A stretch of 64,000 nucleotides of DNA from Fibrobacter sp. UWR3 (GTDB taxonomy: Bacteria; Fibrobacterota; Fibrobacteria; Fibrobacterales; Fibrobacteraceae). The notes under the pieces were generated by a model that saw nothing but the letters and a program-made list of their open reading frames with translations, did not search any database and was not told the origin of the DNA. A program made the translations under genes and the position numbers. The DNA lies in NCBI RefSeq assembly GCF_900143055.1, contig NZ_FRCW01000007.1, positions 1-64,000 of the forward strand. Reading direction: 5' to 3'. Below, piece by piece: positions 49,663 through 58,810 of this stretch. Position 1 is the stretch's first letter. Each line of letters starts with the position of its first letter.

Positions 49663-50976
49663 CTAGCGAAGCATGAATTCGTGAACGCCTGCGATTGCGC
49701 GGATGACGCTTGCGGGGACGCCGTTCTTTTTGGCGAGTTTCGGCCAGCGTTTTACCGCGCTTTCGACTTCGGCGAGAATTTTCTTGTAGCGGCCCTGCCT
49801 TAGTCCTGCGAACTTCGCGACCGCATGGAAATCGTCCAGCGTAAATTTTTCGCGCTTGCCGTTGAACGTCATCTGGTGCGTGCCGGTCCATGTGCCCTGC
49901 GGGTTGTAGGCGTACGTCATGTCGAAAGCGGGCGCGAGGCTCCACACTCCGCGCTTGTCCATCAGGAATCCGATGTTTTTCGCGTGGTCGTCCTGGTTGC
50001 GTGCGCAGATGTTGAATGCCGCCCTGCGGAACATTTCTTCGAGAGCGTCGTAGCCGAGGCCGAGCCGCCTGACAATATCGAGCGCCTGCTCGTAGCTGTA
50101 TGCGCCCGGCATGTTGAAGTCGTAGTGGGCGAGCGCGCAGAGCGACTGGTAGTGCAGTTTCTTGCCGCCCGCGAGGCGGTCGAAACGCCGCGTCATAAAA
50201 TGCCTGTGACCCGCGCATTCGTAAAGCCTGCATTCCGTCATGTCGATGCCCGCGAGTTTAGCCATTTGCGAGTACGTGTACTCGATGGCTCCGTACCCGA
50301 ACAGGTCGGCGCCTTCCTTGTCGCTGTTATTTTGTACGTCGTCAAGTTTTAGGAGCCAGTAACCGAACCGCGGGTCTGTCGCCACCTGCCCCGAGCGCAT
50401 TTCGCCGGTGGCTTCGTCGTATGCCACGAGAATCTTTGCACGCGCGCCGCCCGCCGACGTGCCCACCCGAAGGATTTCCTCGAAGGCCTTGCCGTTCTTC
50501 TTGGAGAGTGGCCTGCCCTTGATGTTCCTTACCGAAAAGCGCTTGCGCTGGTTCAGCACCTCGGCGGCAAATTTTCGCAGGTTTTCTACGTCCAGCGAGT
50601 CGTCGCCTGCGGAGTCGGGCCCCTGCAACGGCAGGAACTCCAGCGCGCCCATGCCGCGGTTTCCCGTGTAGCACAGGCGTTCGAGCGCGGTGAAGCTTTC
50701 GGGCGTGCGGCCCTGTTGCAGGAGCCACGCATCGATTACCCTGTTGCCGAACTTGTCGGGAAGGCTATCTGCAAAAAGCCCGGGCAGCCCGTGGAACGTT
50801 CCGGAAAGCTGCGGGAAGGTGTAGATGCGGTTGGAAACGGGCATCGCGATGGGCGCAGGCTCGACGCCCGCGCCGATTAATTCAGGTGCGTACTCGAAAC
50901 GCGCGACCGATTCGCCCTCGAGCATGGAGAGCGCCCCGATGGTCGTACCCCAGAGTTTTACCTCTACCGCGATCAT
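49663..50976 (-). CDS. hipA: HipA-family Ser/Thr kinase toxin
   Basis: This 437-residue protein has the HipA N-terminal domain (LWGTTIGALSMLEGESVARFEYAPE) and kinase-like C-terminal domain: VGTSAGGARAKILVA in the ATP-binding loop region, FNICARNQDDHAKNIGFL with the catalytic D of the N-x-D-D-H-xKN motif, and SLAPAFDMTY with the metal-binding D. HipA phosphorylates a translation factor (GltX in E. coli) to induce dormancy. hipB lies 9 bp upstream. All key residues are present, so it appears functional. Confidence 0.92.
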   Translation of the reverse strand: MIAVEVKLWGTTIGALSMLEGESVARFEYAPELIGAGVEPAPIAMPVSNRIYTFPQLSGTFHGLPGLFADSLPDKFGNRVIDAWLLQQGRTPESFTALERLCYTGNRGMGALEFLPLQGPDSAGDDSLDVENLRKFAAEVLNQRKRFSVRNIKGRPLSKKNGKAFEEILRVGTSAGGARAKILVAYDEATGEMRSGQVATDPRFGYWLLKLDDVQNNSDKEGADLFGYGAIEYTYSQMAKLAGIDMTECRLYECAGHRHFMTRRFDRLAGGKKLHYQSLCALAHYDFNMPGAYSYEQALDIVRRLGLGYDALEEMFRRAAFNICARNQDDHAKNIGFLMDKRGVWSLAPAFDMTYAYNPQGTWTGTHQMTFNGKREKFTLDDFHAVAKFAGLRQGRYKKILAEVESAVKRWPKLAKKNGVPASVIRAIAGVHEFMLR

Positions 50977-50985
50977 GGCGAGCCC

Positions 50986-51477
50986 CTACTTGTCTTCGCC
51001 CCAGACCCAGGGCGTTTTGCGTTTAGTTTTTGCGGCAGATGTTTTGCCTTTCGTGCTAGACGCTACGCCGCCTGCAACATAATCCGCGGAATTTTCGGCG
51101 ACTGAATTCGCGCTGGCGCTTGTTGCGCCGGTATTGCGCGGGGCGTTTGTGCCCAGCGAGTTATTTGCGCTGCGCGGGGTGCGGACGCGCTTGCGCGCCT
51201 TGACCTCGCCCATCCGCAGGATTTGCATGGGCGACGGCGAGTCGTCGGGGAATATGGCGAGGAACGCTTCGAGCATGCCGCATACCCGCAGGACCTTGAT
51301 GAGGTTCAGCACCTGCACGGAATCGCCCCGCTCGATGTGCTCGACGGTGCCCTTGCTCACGCCCGCCTGTTCGGCGAGCTGGGCCTGCGTCCAGTTGCGG
51401 CGGATACGGAATGCCGCCATGCGCCTGCCGAGCAGGGCAAGCGCGGATTTGTCGGTCTGTGCGGAATATGTAGCCAT
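50986..51477 (-). CDS. hipB: HipB-like antitoxin with XRE helix-turn-helix
   Basis: This 163-residue protein has an XRE-type HTH (residues 16-75; WTQAQLAEQAGVSKGTVEHIERGD), followed by a long Ala/Ser/Asn/Lys-rich tail that is probably disordered. It neutralises HipA and represses the operon. The length exceeds E. coli HipB (88 aa) because of the tail. SD GGGAGGG lies upstream. Operator-like repeats lie at 51550-51597. Confidence 0.88.
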   Translation of the reverse strand: MATYSAQTDKSALALLGRRMAAFRIRRNWTQAQLAEQAGVSKGTVEHIERGDSVQVLNLIKVLRVCGMLEAFLAIFPDDSPSPMQILRMGEVKARKRVRTPRSANNSLGTNAPRNTGATSASANSVAENSADYVAGGVASSTKGKTSAAKTKRKTPWVWGEDK

Positions 51478-51549
51478 GAACCCTCCCGGTACCTGTATTG
51501 AATATAGTAAAAAGTCCCGGAAAAGTCAAATATTATTTCATAAAATTTA

Positions 51550-51597
51550 GTGAATTGTAGCGTGAATTGCGTGATAATTCACAAGATAATGTGAATT
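51550..51597. promoter_or_regulatory. hipBA operator array
   Basis: GTGAATT occurs at 51550-51556, 51562-51568 and 51591-51597, and its inverted form AATTCAC at 51576-51582. The pair 51562/51582 forms an inverted repeat GTGAATT-N7-AATTCAC. The hipB promoter TATATTCA lies at 51499-51506 on the minus strand with TTGACT 23 nt upstream, so the array lies at the upstream edge of the promoter. Confidence 0.6.
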
Positions 51598-51624
51598 AAA
51601 TTTTGCCAATATTCAAGCCAAAAT

Positions 51625-52440
51625 CTAAATCACCCTGTTGCCATATTTCTTCTCGAATTCGACGAGCAGCTTTTGCAACTTCGGGAAAAGGGCCTTGAGG
51701 ATGTTCACTTCGTGCTTGTACATCGCCTGCGAGACACCGAACAGGGGTTCCGCGATGCTCCCCGCAATGCACGCGAGCGTATCGCTGTCGCCGCCGAGCG
51801 AGATTGCGTTCCGGATGGCGTCCTCGAAATCCGTAGCCTCCAGCACGCAGCGGATTGCCTGCGGAACGGTCCCCTGGCATTGCTCCGCCCCGTAATAATC
51901 CCATCCGTATATGGGTCGTAGTTCGTCGAGGGTAAAGTCAAGACCATAGCCGAACTCGCTTTCCACGAATTTCTTGATGTCGGCTTTGTCGGCGCCTTTG
52001 CGGGCTAGCAGGATTGATGCGGCGGTCGCTTGTGCTCCCTTGATTCCTTCGGGATGGTTGTGTGAACATTCCGCAGATACCTTCGCCCATTCGAGAACCT
52101 CGTCCATGGTATCGAACGCCCAGCCGACAGGCCCCACCCGCATTGCGGAACCGTTTCCGCAGCTGTTGTAGGGTTGCGATTTTTTGCCCCTGCGCGCGTT
52201 CGCGACGAACTGCAAGAACCCGGAGCCGTACTCGCCCATGGGGTTGTCGTATTCGGTAGCGAAATCGCAGTAGTGCCGCCACGCCTCGCCACCGTGCAAA
52301 AGCCAGTTTGCCGTTGCGAAGGTCAGCACGCTGTCGTCGGTCGGCTCGATGCCCTCGCCCCAGAAATCGAAATCCTTGGTCTTGATGTTGTCGAATTCGT
52401 AAATCGACCCGATGGTATCGCCGATAATCGCACCTATCAT
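51625..52440 (-). CDS. ADP-ribosylglycohydrolase family protein
   Basis: This 271-residue DraG-like hydrolase removes ADP-ribose from target molecules. The metal-binding motifs are intact: GDTIGSIYEF (N-terminal), PTDDSVLT, NGSAMRVGPVG, and GGDSDTLACIAGSIAE near the C-terminus. GGAGG lies before the ATG. The promoter carries the shared palindrome element (52468-52502). It lies between hipBA and the DUF2779-mcrBC defence genes, so it may counteract ADP-ribosylating toxins; this is inference. Confidence 0.92.
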   Translation of the reverse strand: MIGAIIGDTIGSIYEFDNIKTKDFDFWGEGIEPTDDSVLTFATANWLLHGGEAWRHYCDFATEYDNPMGEYGSGFLQFVANARRGKKSQPYNSCGNGSAMRVGPVGWAFDTMDEVLEWAKVSAECSHNHPEGIKGAQATAASILLARKGADKADIKKFVESEFGYGLDFTLDELRPIYGWDYYGAEQCQGTVPQAIRCVLEATDFEDAIRNAISLGGDSDTLACIAGSIAEPLFGVSQAMYKHEVNILKALFPKLQKLLVEFEKKYGNRVI

Positions 52441-52467
52441 TTTTCCTCCATTTTGGCCTTTTTTCGG

Positions 52468-52502
52468 TAAATATAGCCCCGCAGCGCGACAAATGTAGCC
52501 GC
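52468..52502 (-). promoter_or_regulatory. Shared palindrome-promoter element, copy 2 (ADP-ribosylglycohydrolase)
   Basis: On the minus strand GCGGCT-ACATT-TGTCGC (52502-52486) lies exactly 10 nt before TATATTTA (52475-52468). The right half-site TGTCGC is identical to the other three copies; the left half is less conserved. Confidence 0.6.
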
Positions 52503-52572
52503 ATGAAAAAAATGTTTTCTCGGGCCGTTTTTTTTGAAAATTTCAGTATATATTCTTTTACGAGGATACAAA

Positions 52573-54768
52573 ATGCCCGAGATGCCAGAAGTTCTTTTTA
52601 CCAAATCCGCGTTCAAGATTGCAACCCACTGCCCGATGCAGGCTTATTATTACCGTAATTCCAAGGGCAAAAATTTGGAATACGAGAACCAGTCCGCTAT
52701 GGACGAGTTCCTGAAATCCATGGCCGAGGGCGGTTTTCAGGTTGGTGAACTGGCAAAAATCTATGGCGAGGTTCCACCAGAGAATGACTTGGAAGGTTGC
52801 TATGGCTATGACGAGCCCCTTAAGCGCACTCGTGAACTCTTTGAACAGGAAAACGTGAACATCGCAGAAGCGGCGTTCCGTTTCGGTGATTGCTTTGTCC
52901 GTGCCGATGTGGTGAAAAAGCAGGGCAATTTTATTGACCTGATAGAGGTGAAGGCTAAAAGTTGGGACCCGAAAGATGCTTTCGTGAATACGCCGACTAG
53001 GGGCGCCAATGCGGGAAAGCGTGTCGTGAATTCAGGCATTCGTGACTACCTTTACGATGTTGCGTTCCAGAAGTGGGTTGTCGAGAACGCTCTGAAGAAT
53101 GACTACCCAGGCAAGACATTTACAGTGCGCGCTTACTTGATGATGGCGGACAAGAGCAAGGTGAATTCCATCCCGCGATTGAACAGCCTTTTCCGTGTCA
53201 AGAAGAGCGTGGGGAGCGACGGCGAAAAACGTGCCTATGCCGAAGTTGCGCCTGAGGCTATTGAGGTGTTGAAGAATCCGCATGAGCATGTTCTGACTCC
53301 GTTCTATGTTGATGATGAATGCAAACAGATTATCGAAGGCAAGACGGCCGAACAGGCGGACGTGCTAGGCATGCCGTTTGTCTCGTTCATTGAAGAGAAA
53401 TCAAAGTGGTTCGTGAACAACGAGAAACGTTATTGCCTTCTAGGCAGCAAGTGTTTTAAGTGCCCCTTCCAGCTTTCGGAAGAAGGCAAGGCCAAGGGCT
53501 TGAAAAGCGGTTACGAGGAATGTTGGCGCAAAGTAGCCGGCTTCAAGGACGAAGATTTCGAAAAACCGTTGCTTAAGGAATTGAGCGGGACCGGTATAAA
53601 GAGAGATGACTGGATTCGTAGCGGGATTTATTTTATAAAGGATATTACGGAAGCGGTGTATCCCCGCAAAAATGACGGAACGGGGGCAGGCTGGACTATC
53701 AATGAACGCAAGTGGGTCCAGATTGACAGAACGAATAGCGGTTGCAAGGACCCCGTTATCCTGAAGGACGAACTTCGCGCCGAGATGGCAACGTGGAAGT
53801 TTCCGCTCCACATGATCGATTTCGAGACGACGAACTCCGCATTGCCCTACTTTGAAAAACAACGTCCTTATGAACAGGTTGCTTTCCAGTTCTCGCACCA
53901 CGTTATTTATGAAAATGGTCGCATAGAGCATAAGGGACAGTTCCTGGAAACTCGCCCGGGATATTTCCCGAACTTTAAATTTGTTCGTGAACTCAAAGAA
54001 CAATTAGGTGCAAAAGGCTCGGTATTCCGCTATGCCACCCACGAAAACACCATCTTGAATGCGATTCGCGTGCAACTCATGGAATCAAAGGTAAAAGACA
54101 AGGATGAACTGATCGAATTTATCGAAAGCATTACGCATAGGGGCAAGAAGAAAAAGGACGGTCATTACGAACACGAAGGCGAACGCGACATGATTGACCT
54201 CTGCGAAGTCGTCAAGCGGTTCTACTGGCACCCGATTATGAAGGGCTCCAATTCCATCAAGCAGGTACTGCCCGCCGTACTTAACAGCGGAATGTACTTG
54301 CAGGAAAAATACGGCAAGCCCATTTACGGAAGTGAAATCAAGAGCTGCAATTACACGCCAGAAGAGCCATTCGCCTTGATTACCAGGGACGAGGCCGGTG
54401 GCGTGAAGAACCCGTACAAGATTCTGCCGCAGCTTAAGGAAATTGAGGACAAGCTCATTGACGAGATTGCGGGCCAGGGAATGGATAAGGATGAACTTGC
54501 CCAATATGTGCAGAATACAAGCGATGCGGAGATGGATTCCGATGGTGATACGCAAATCAACAACGGCGGCTTGCCACTAGTGCTGTTCCGCAGCTTCCAG
54601 GCGCTTGATCCGAAGGTAGACTGGGAAAAGGAACTGACCGCAGCCAATCTAACACCCGACGCGCTGAAGTACAAGGCAATCCGCGAAGGCTTGCTCAAGT
54701 ACTGCGAACTCGACACCATGGCGATGGTGCTCGTGTGGGAATATTTTAACAATGCATGCAAGGAGTAA
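52573..54768 (+). CDS. Cas4/RecB-like Fe-S nuclease fused to a DEDD exonuclease (DUF2779)
   Basis: This 731-residue protein has an N-terminal PD-(D/E)XK nuclease with RADVV (D about 112) and LIEVKAK (E125, K127). C20 plus C-x5-C-x2-C (residues about 288-297, CLLGSKCFKC) are placed as in Cas4/AddB, suggesting a [4Fe-4S] cluster. The C-terminal DUF2779 part begins HMIDFETTNS (D416, E418), a DEDD/DnaQ-like 3'-5' exonuclease motif I, with later YATHENTIL and CELDTMAMV as further motifs. The start at 52573 has GAGGA upstream. mcrB starts 6 bp downstream, so it is probably part of the same defence operon. Confidence 0.85.
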   Translation: MPEMPEVLFTKSAFKIATHCPMQAYYYRNSKGKNLEYENQSAMDEFLKSMAEGGFQVGELAKIYGEVPPENDLEGCYGYDEPLKRTRELFEQENVNIAEAAFRFGDCFVRADVVKKQGNFIDLIEVKAKSWDPKDAFVNTPTRGANAGKRVVNSGIRDYLYDVAFQKWVVENALKNDYPGKTFTVRAYLMMADKSKVNSIPRLNSLFRVKKSVGSDGEKRAYAEVAPEAIEVLKNPHEHVLTPFYVDDECKQIIEGKTAEQADVLGMPFVSFIEEKSKWFVNNEKRYCLLGSKCFKCPFQLSEEGKAKGLKSGYEECWRKVAGFKDEDFEKPLLKELSGTGIKRDDWIRSGIYFIKDITEAVYPRKNDGTGAGWTINERKWVQIDRTNSGCKDPVILKDELRAEMATWKFPLHMIDFETTNSALPYFEKQRPYEQVAFQFSHHVIYENGRIEHKGQFLETRPGYFPNFKFVRELKEQLGAKGSVFRYATHENTILNAIRVQLMESKVKDKDELIEFIESITHRGKKKKDGHYEHEGERDMIDLCEVVKRFYWHPIMKGSNSIKQVLPAVLNSGMYLQEKYGKPIYGSEIKSCNYTPEEPFALITRDEAGGVKNPYKILPQLKEIEDKLIDEIAGQGMDKDELAQYVQNTSDAEMDSDGDTQINNGGLPLVLFRSFQALDPKVDWEKELTAANLTPDALKYKAIREGLLKYCELDTMAMVLVWEYFNNACKE

Positions 54769-54774
54769 GGATAG

Positions 54775-56646
54775 ATGACAAATGAAGAATTTAAAAAAAT
54801 TGTAGAAGACTGGATTAAGGAAAAAAATCAAAATAAAAATGATGATGAAAAATGGGAAAAAAGACCTTCCGTAAAAGTGGATGATCGTATTCTTCTGAAT
54901 AAGGGTTGGATTAATAAAAAATCGAATTGGGTCAATACGATTGCCTATACCTTATTAAATTGTGATGGAAAACCGAGGAATGGTACTTCAATAAGGATTT
55001 CTCTTGATTATAGAAAAGATCTAAATAAACTAAGTAAATCTAATAAATTGCAAGTTTTGAATAATTTACAAGAGAAACTTAAAATTGTGTTTTCAGAAAA
55101 ATATGAGATTTGTAATTCTGGTGGAACGGAAGCGCCTACCCAAAGTGGAATCTATCTTATTTTTGGTCAACCCGAAGAGGGGAAAACATGGGACAAGGAT
55201 TCCCTGAATGAAGCACTTGAAAAAATGCATTCGTTTAGCGAAAATAACATAAATGAATATCGAAGCATTGTTGAGCAATGCGAAAATGATTTTTTAACAA
55301 AAATTGATGGAGATGACCAAATGCCTGAAAAAGAATCCAACATAGAAGACGTAACTAGGCTCCTACTTGACAACTACAACATCATTCTTCATGGTGCGCC
55401 GGGAACAGGGAAAACTTACCTAGCGCAACAGATTGCCAAAAAAATGATATTTGGGGATTCTTTTGATACGAAAAGAGATTTGACAAAGGAAGAGCAAGAG
55501 CAGTTTGATGAGCAATATGTACTTGTCCAGTTTCATCAATCCTATGACTATACGGACTTTGTTGAGGGATTGCGTCCAAAAAATGACGTTGATGGAAAAA
55601 TTGGCTTTGCGCGAAAAGATGGCGTGTTTAAGGAATTTTGTTCAAAGGCGATTGGTGCCCATTTTTCAAATTTTGAGTCTGCCTATAAAAATTTTGTAGA
55701 TGTATTGAACAAGAATAAAGAAATGAAACTGCAGACCATAAAACAAAAGAAAACATTTAGCGTTCGCGTGAATAGCAATGGCAACTTGTATGCGACTCCT
55801 AATACGAAAGCTGCTACAGATATGCCCATAACAAAGGAATTGCTAAAAACATACATAGAAACGGGTGAGATAAAAGATTGGAAACCTTATGTTACTGCAA
55901 TCGGAGAGTATTTAAAAGAAAATTATTTTTTGGGTGATTTGTCAGTTGATGATTCTCAAAAAAACAAAAAATACATCATTGTTATAGACGAAATTAATCG
56001 TGGTGAAATGTCAAAAATTTTTGGTGAATTGTTTTTCTCTATTGATCCAGGATATCGAGGAATAAAAGGAAAAATTAGAACTCAATATCAGAATTTGATT
56101 GAAGAAAAGAATGTGTTCACAGATGGCTTTTATGTCCCCGAAAATGTATATATCATTGGCACGATGAATGATATTGACCGCAGTGTCGAAAGCATGGACT
56201 TCGCTATGCGTCGTAGATTCGCGTTTAAGGAAATTACTGCCAAAGATACCCAGAAGTCGATGTTTGGGGATGGAACCGAATGGAAAAATGGTAATGATGA
56301 GAAAATAGATGTTTCATCCTGCCTTGGCGACATAAAGCGTCGAATGAACGATCTGAACAATGCCATTCTGAATAAAGAGCTTAATTTAGGTCAGGCATAT
56401 CAGATTGGTGGAGCTTATTTCTTAAAATTTGCCAATTACTGTAAAATAGACGAAAATAAAAAGGCTTATAAATCTCAAGATGAAGCGTACGGATCTCTTT
56501 GGGAAAACCATCTTGAATGCGTGCTGCGTGAATATCTCCGCGGTATGGATCCCGATAATGATAAGTTGAGAACTCTCGCACGTGCATATGGTTTTTCAGA
56601 AGAAGAAACACTCAAGATGTATCCGAAAAATGAAGAGAAAGCATAA
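54775..56646 (+). CDS. mcrB: McrB-type AAA+ restriction motor
   Basis: This 623-residue protein has a 180-residue N-terminal domain of unknown type, likely for target recognition, and a McrB AAA+ motor: Walker A GAPGTGKT (207-214), QFHQSYDYTDFVEGLRP, Walker B IIVIDEINRGEMSKIFGEL, the McrB-specific GTMNDIDRS (about 461-469) and AMRRRF. McrBC is a GTP-driven restriction system that cuts modified DNA. The gene is clearly more AT-rich than the chromosome (many Lys AAA and Asn AAT codons), indicating transfer. Its stop overlaps mcrC by 1 bp. Confidence 0.93.
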   Translation: MTNEEFKKIVEDWIKEKNQNKNDDEKWEKRPSVKVDDRILLNKGWINKKSNWVNTIAYTLLNCDGKPRNGTSIRISLDYRKDLNKLSKSNKLQVLNNLQEKLKIVFSEKYEICNSGGTEAPTQSGIYLIFGQPEEGKTWDKDSLNEALEKMHSFSENNINEYRSIVEQCENDFLTKIDGDDQMPEKESNIEDVTRLLLDNYNIILHGAPGTGKTYLAQQIAKKMIFGDSFDTKRDLTKEEQEQFDEQYVLVQFHQSYDYTDFVEGLRPKNDVDGKIGFARKDGVFKEFCSKAIGAHFSNFESAYKNFVDVLNKNKEMKLQTIKQKKTFSVRVNSNGNLYATPNTKAATDMPITKELLKTYIETGEIKDWKPYVTAIGEYLKENYFLGDLSVDDSQKNKKYIIVIDEINRGEMSKIFGELFFSIDPGYRGIKGKIRTQYQNLIEEKNVFTDGFYVPENVYIIGTMNDIDRSVESMDFAMRRRFAFKEITAKDTQKSMFGDGTEWKNGNDEKIDVSSCLGDIKRRMNDLNNAILNKELNLGQAYQIGGAYFLKFANYCKIDENKKAYKSQDEAYGSLWENHLECVLREYLRGMDPDNDKLRTLARAYGFSEEETLKMYPKNEEKA

Positions 56647-58148
56647 TGCGGATTTCTCTTGCAGACAATCAGTACAAGGCAAAGTCTTGGAACGAGGTTT
56701 CCAATGGCGTTTCTTGGAATAAAGATTTTAAAGAGTCACTAGAAGAAATAAGCGGGAAATCCCTTCAAGATTTACGGAAGAACAAGAAATTCCTCTTTTT
56801 CCCATCCGATGAGGCTAAGGCAGATTTAGACAACCGTAATAACTTTGTCTATAAACTTTCGTGGAAACAAAACGAACCTCCGTCCTTTCAGACGGGGAAT
56901 GTCATGGGATTCTTGGGCGTTGACGATGATTTGCAAATGCAAATTATATCCCGATTTGATCAGCCAGATTCGAAGGATGGTACACAATGTCATAAAAATT
57001 TCTTTTTACATTATATGCTTCAGAGGGTGTGTAATGTTGCCTTCGCCCCGCAAACCAATTCTGCCGAAGATGATTTTTTTGAATTCCTATATTACTTGTT
57101 TCCTAGTTATTTAAGAAAAGCGTGTGCTCAGGGTATTTTTCGTGCGTATGTGACTCGGGAATATAACGACGCCAATGTTCGTGGACCAATTGATGTTTCG
57201 CGTCATATTCGTTATAATATTCCTTTCAATGGGAAAATTGCCTACCACACCCGCGAATACACGACCGATAACAAGGTGACTCAACTAATTCGGCACACTA
57301 TTGAATATATCCGTAGTTTGAGCGTGGGTAGTTCTATTCTTGATGCAGATATAGATACGCGCAATGATGTGAATGCGATTGTCGCAGCAACCACAACCTA
57401 CTCTCGAAATGCGAGAATGCAGGTAATTGCTAAAAATTTGCATCCCGTAACACATCCTTATTATACTGAATATGAGGAACTGCGGAAAATTTGCATAGCC
57501 ATATTGCAACATAAGAAATTGAGTTATGGCGATAGCGATAAACCAATTGCGGGAATTCTGTTTGATGGGGCAAGCCTTTGGGAAGAATATCTGGCGAAGG
57601 TGTTTGAAGATAATGGAGTGAATTTAATTCATTCTAATAATAGAACTAGGGATGACGGAATTCCGTTGCTGAAAGAAGGCCGAAAGAATCATTATCCAGA
57701 TTTTTATCGTAAAAAGTCTGATGATAAGGAGAGCATTGTTTTGGATGCCAAGTACAAGAAGTTGTGCATTGGTAAAGAAGATGGTGATATTGATAAAGAA
57801 GATGGCGAAATAGATGACAAAGATAATTCTATAGATGGCAAGCCCAAAATCTATCTACGGGGTCGCGATGTAATGCAGATGCTTGCTTATATGCATGCAC
57901 TGGAAGCGAAAAAAGCTGTTTTGATTTCGCCATATGTGTTTAATGCTGAAAACAAAGAAAAATATGATATTTTAGAAAGGTCTTGGTCTACTGCGGGATA
58001 TGGCAGTAGTATTTCTGTGATTGGCGTTCCTATTCCAGCTTATGATGAAAAAACTAGATGGGAAGAATTTAAAGAAATGATGCATCAAATCGAAAAGCAA
58101 TTTATTATAAAGATTCAAGACATATTGAAAAAAACTGGAAATACATAA
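56646..58148 (+). CDS. mcrC: McrC-type PD-(D/E)XK nuclease subunit
   Basis: This 500-residue partner of McrB has the McrC N-terminal domain (VMGFLGVDDDLQMQIISRFD), LFDGASLWEEYLAKVF, and the nuclease motif HYPDF (D about 350)...IVLDAKYKKL (D367, K369). An acidic insert GDIDKEDGEIDDKD lies after the active site. The start overlaps the mcrB stop (TAATG). AT-rich like mcrB. Together they form a complete McrBC system. Confidence 0.93.
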   Translation: MRISLADNQYKAKSWNEVSNGVSWNKDFKESLEEISGKSLQDLRKNKKFLFFPSDEAKADLDNRNNFVYKLSWKQNEPPSFQTGNVMGFLGVDDDLQMQIISRFDQPDSKDGTQCHKNFFLHYMLQRVCNVAFAPQTNSAEDDFFEFLYYLFPSYLRKACAQGIFRAYVTREYNDANVRGPIDVSRHIRYNIPFNGKIAYHTREYTTDNKVTQLIRHTIEYIRSLSVGSSILDADIDTRNDVNAIVAATTTYSRNARMQVIAKNLHPVTHPYYTEYEELRKICIAILQHKKLSYGDSDKPIAGILFDGASLWEEYLAKVFEDNGVNLIHSNNRTRDDGIPLLKEGRKNHYPDFYRKKSDDKESIVLDAKYKKLCIGKEDGDIDKEDGEIDDKDNSIDGKPKIYLRGRDVMQMLAYMHALEAKKAVLISPYVFNAENKEKYDILERSWSTAGYGSSISVIGVPIPAYDEKTRWEEFKEMMHQIEKQFIIKIQDILKKTGNT

Positions 58149-58156
58149 TATTTTTC

Positions 58157-58191
58157 ACGTCATCATTTGTCGCATACAAAATCTATATTGT
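58157..58191 (+). promoter_or_regulatory. Shared palindrome-promoter element, copy 3 (zinc-ribbon gene)
   Basis: ACGTCA-TCATT-TGTCGC (58157-58173) lies exactly 10 nt before TATATTGT (58184-58191). TCATCAnTTGTCGCAT is shared with copy 4 at 58811. Confidence 0.65.
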
Positions 58192-58223
58192 AGTCATACA
58201 AACGCAAGCAAAGGAGTTGTACT

Positions 58224-58769
58224 ATGTCTAGCGATAGAATTTGGTTCTTTTCTGAAGATGTCAATGTCTCGTGTTGCGAATGCGGGAAGGAGACTACTCT
58301 CAATCCGGATTTCGACGAGGTTGCGGGCGACTTGCGCCTGAATTTTGTCAAGGTTCGCTCCACGATTCCAGACAGCGGTACCTGCCCGCAGTGCGGCAAC
58401 GAGATGGAAGTGGTTGTCACGTACTGGCGGCGCGAATTCTACTGCAAGAACAAGGACGGCAAGGAAGTCTGCCGGTATTTCAATCTTTGGCTCAAGGACG
58501 ATTCGTCTGGGTGTTCCGTCGAGGGGCTGGAATCTCTGTACGAGACCTCTGCCTTGGACCATCCCGACGACCTCGCACTTGATAGCGATAGCGCTCGGGA
58601 ACTTGTCGACCTGCTCTACAAAACGACCCGCGACGAGGCGTTGCTCGCTGTCGGAGAATCGCTGAAGAACGGGAACTCCGTGGAATCCGTGATTCCCGAA
58701 CTCAAGCGGATTATCGACTCGCACGATGACGTGCTGAAAGATAAATACCTGTCGCAGTACCCGCTGTAA
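58224..58769 (+). CDS. Zinc-ribbon-like protein, unknown function
   Basis: This 181-residue cytoplasmic protein has CCECGKE (residues about 17-23) and CPQCGNE (about 54-60), two CxxC pairs consistent with one zinc ribbon. The rest is acidic and mostly helical. I recognise no family. AAAGGAG lies upstream of the ATG. Its promoter shares the palindrome element with the next gene, the MoxR-VWA operon and the ADP-ribosylglycohydrolase. Confidence 0.7.
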   Translation: MSSDRIWFFSEDVNVSCCECGKETTLNPDFDEVAGDLRLNFVKVRSTIPDSGTCPQCGNEMEVVVTYWRREFYCKNKDGKEVCRYFNLWLKDDSSGCSVEGLESLYETSALDHPDDLALDSDSARELVDLLYKTTRDEALLAVGESLKNGNSVESVIPELKRIIDSHDDVLKDKYLSQYPL

Positions 58770-58810
58770 ATAGCGCTAGATTAAGAGAAATCTTTAGCTG
58801 ACCATATAAT

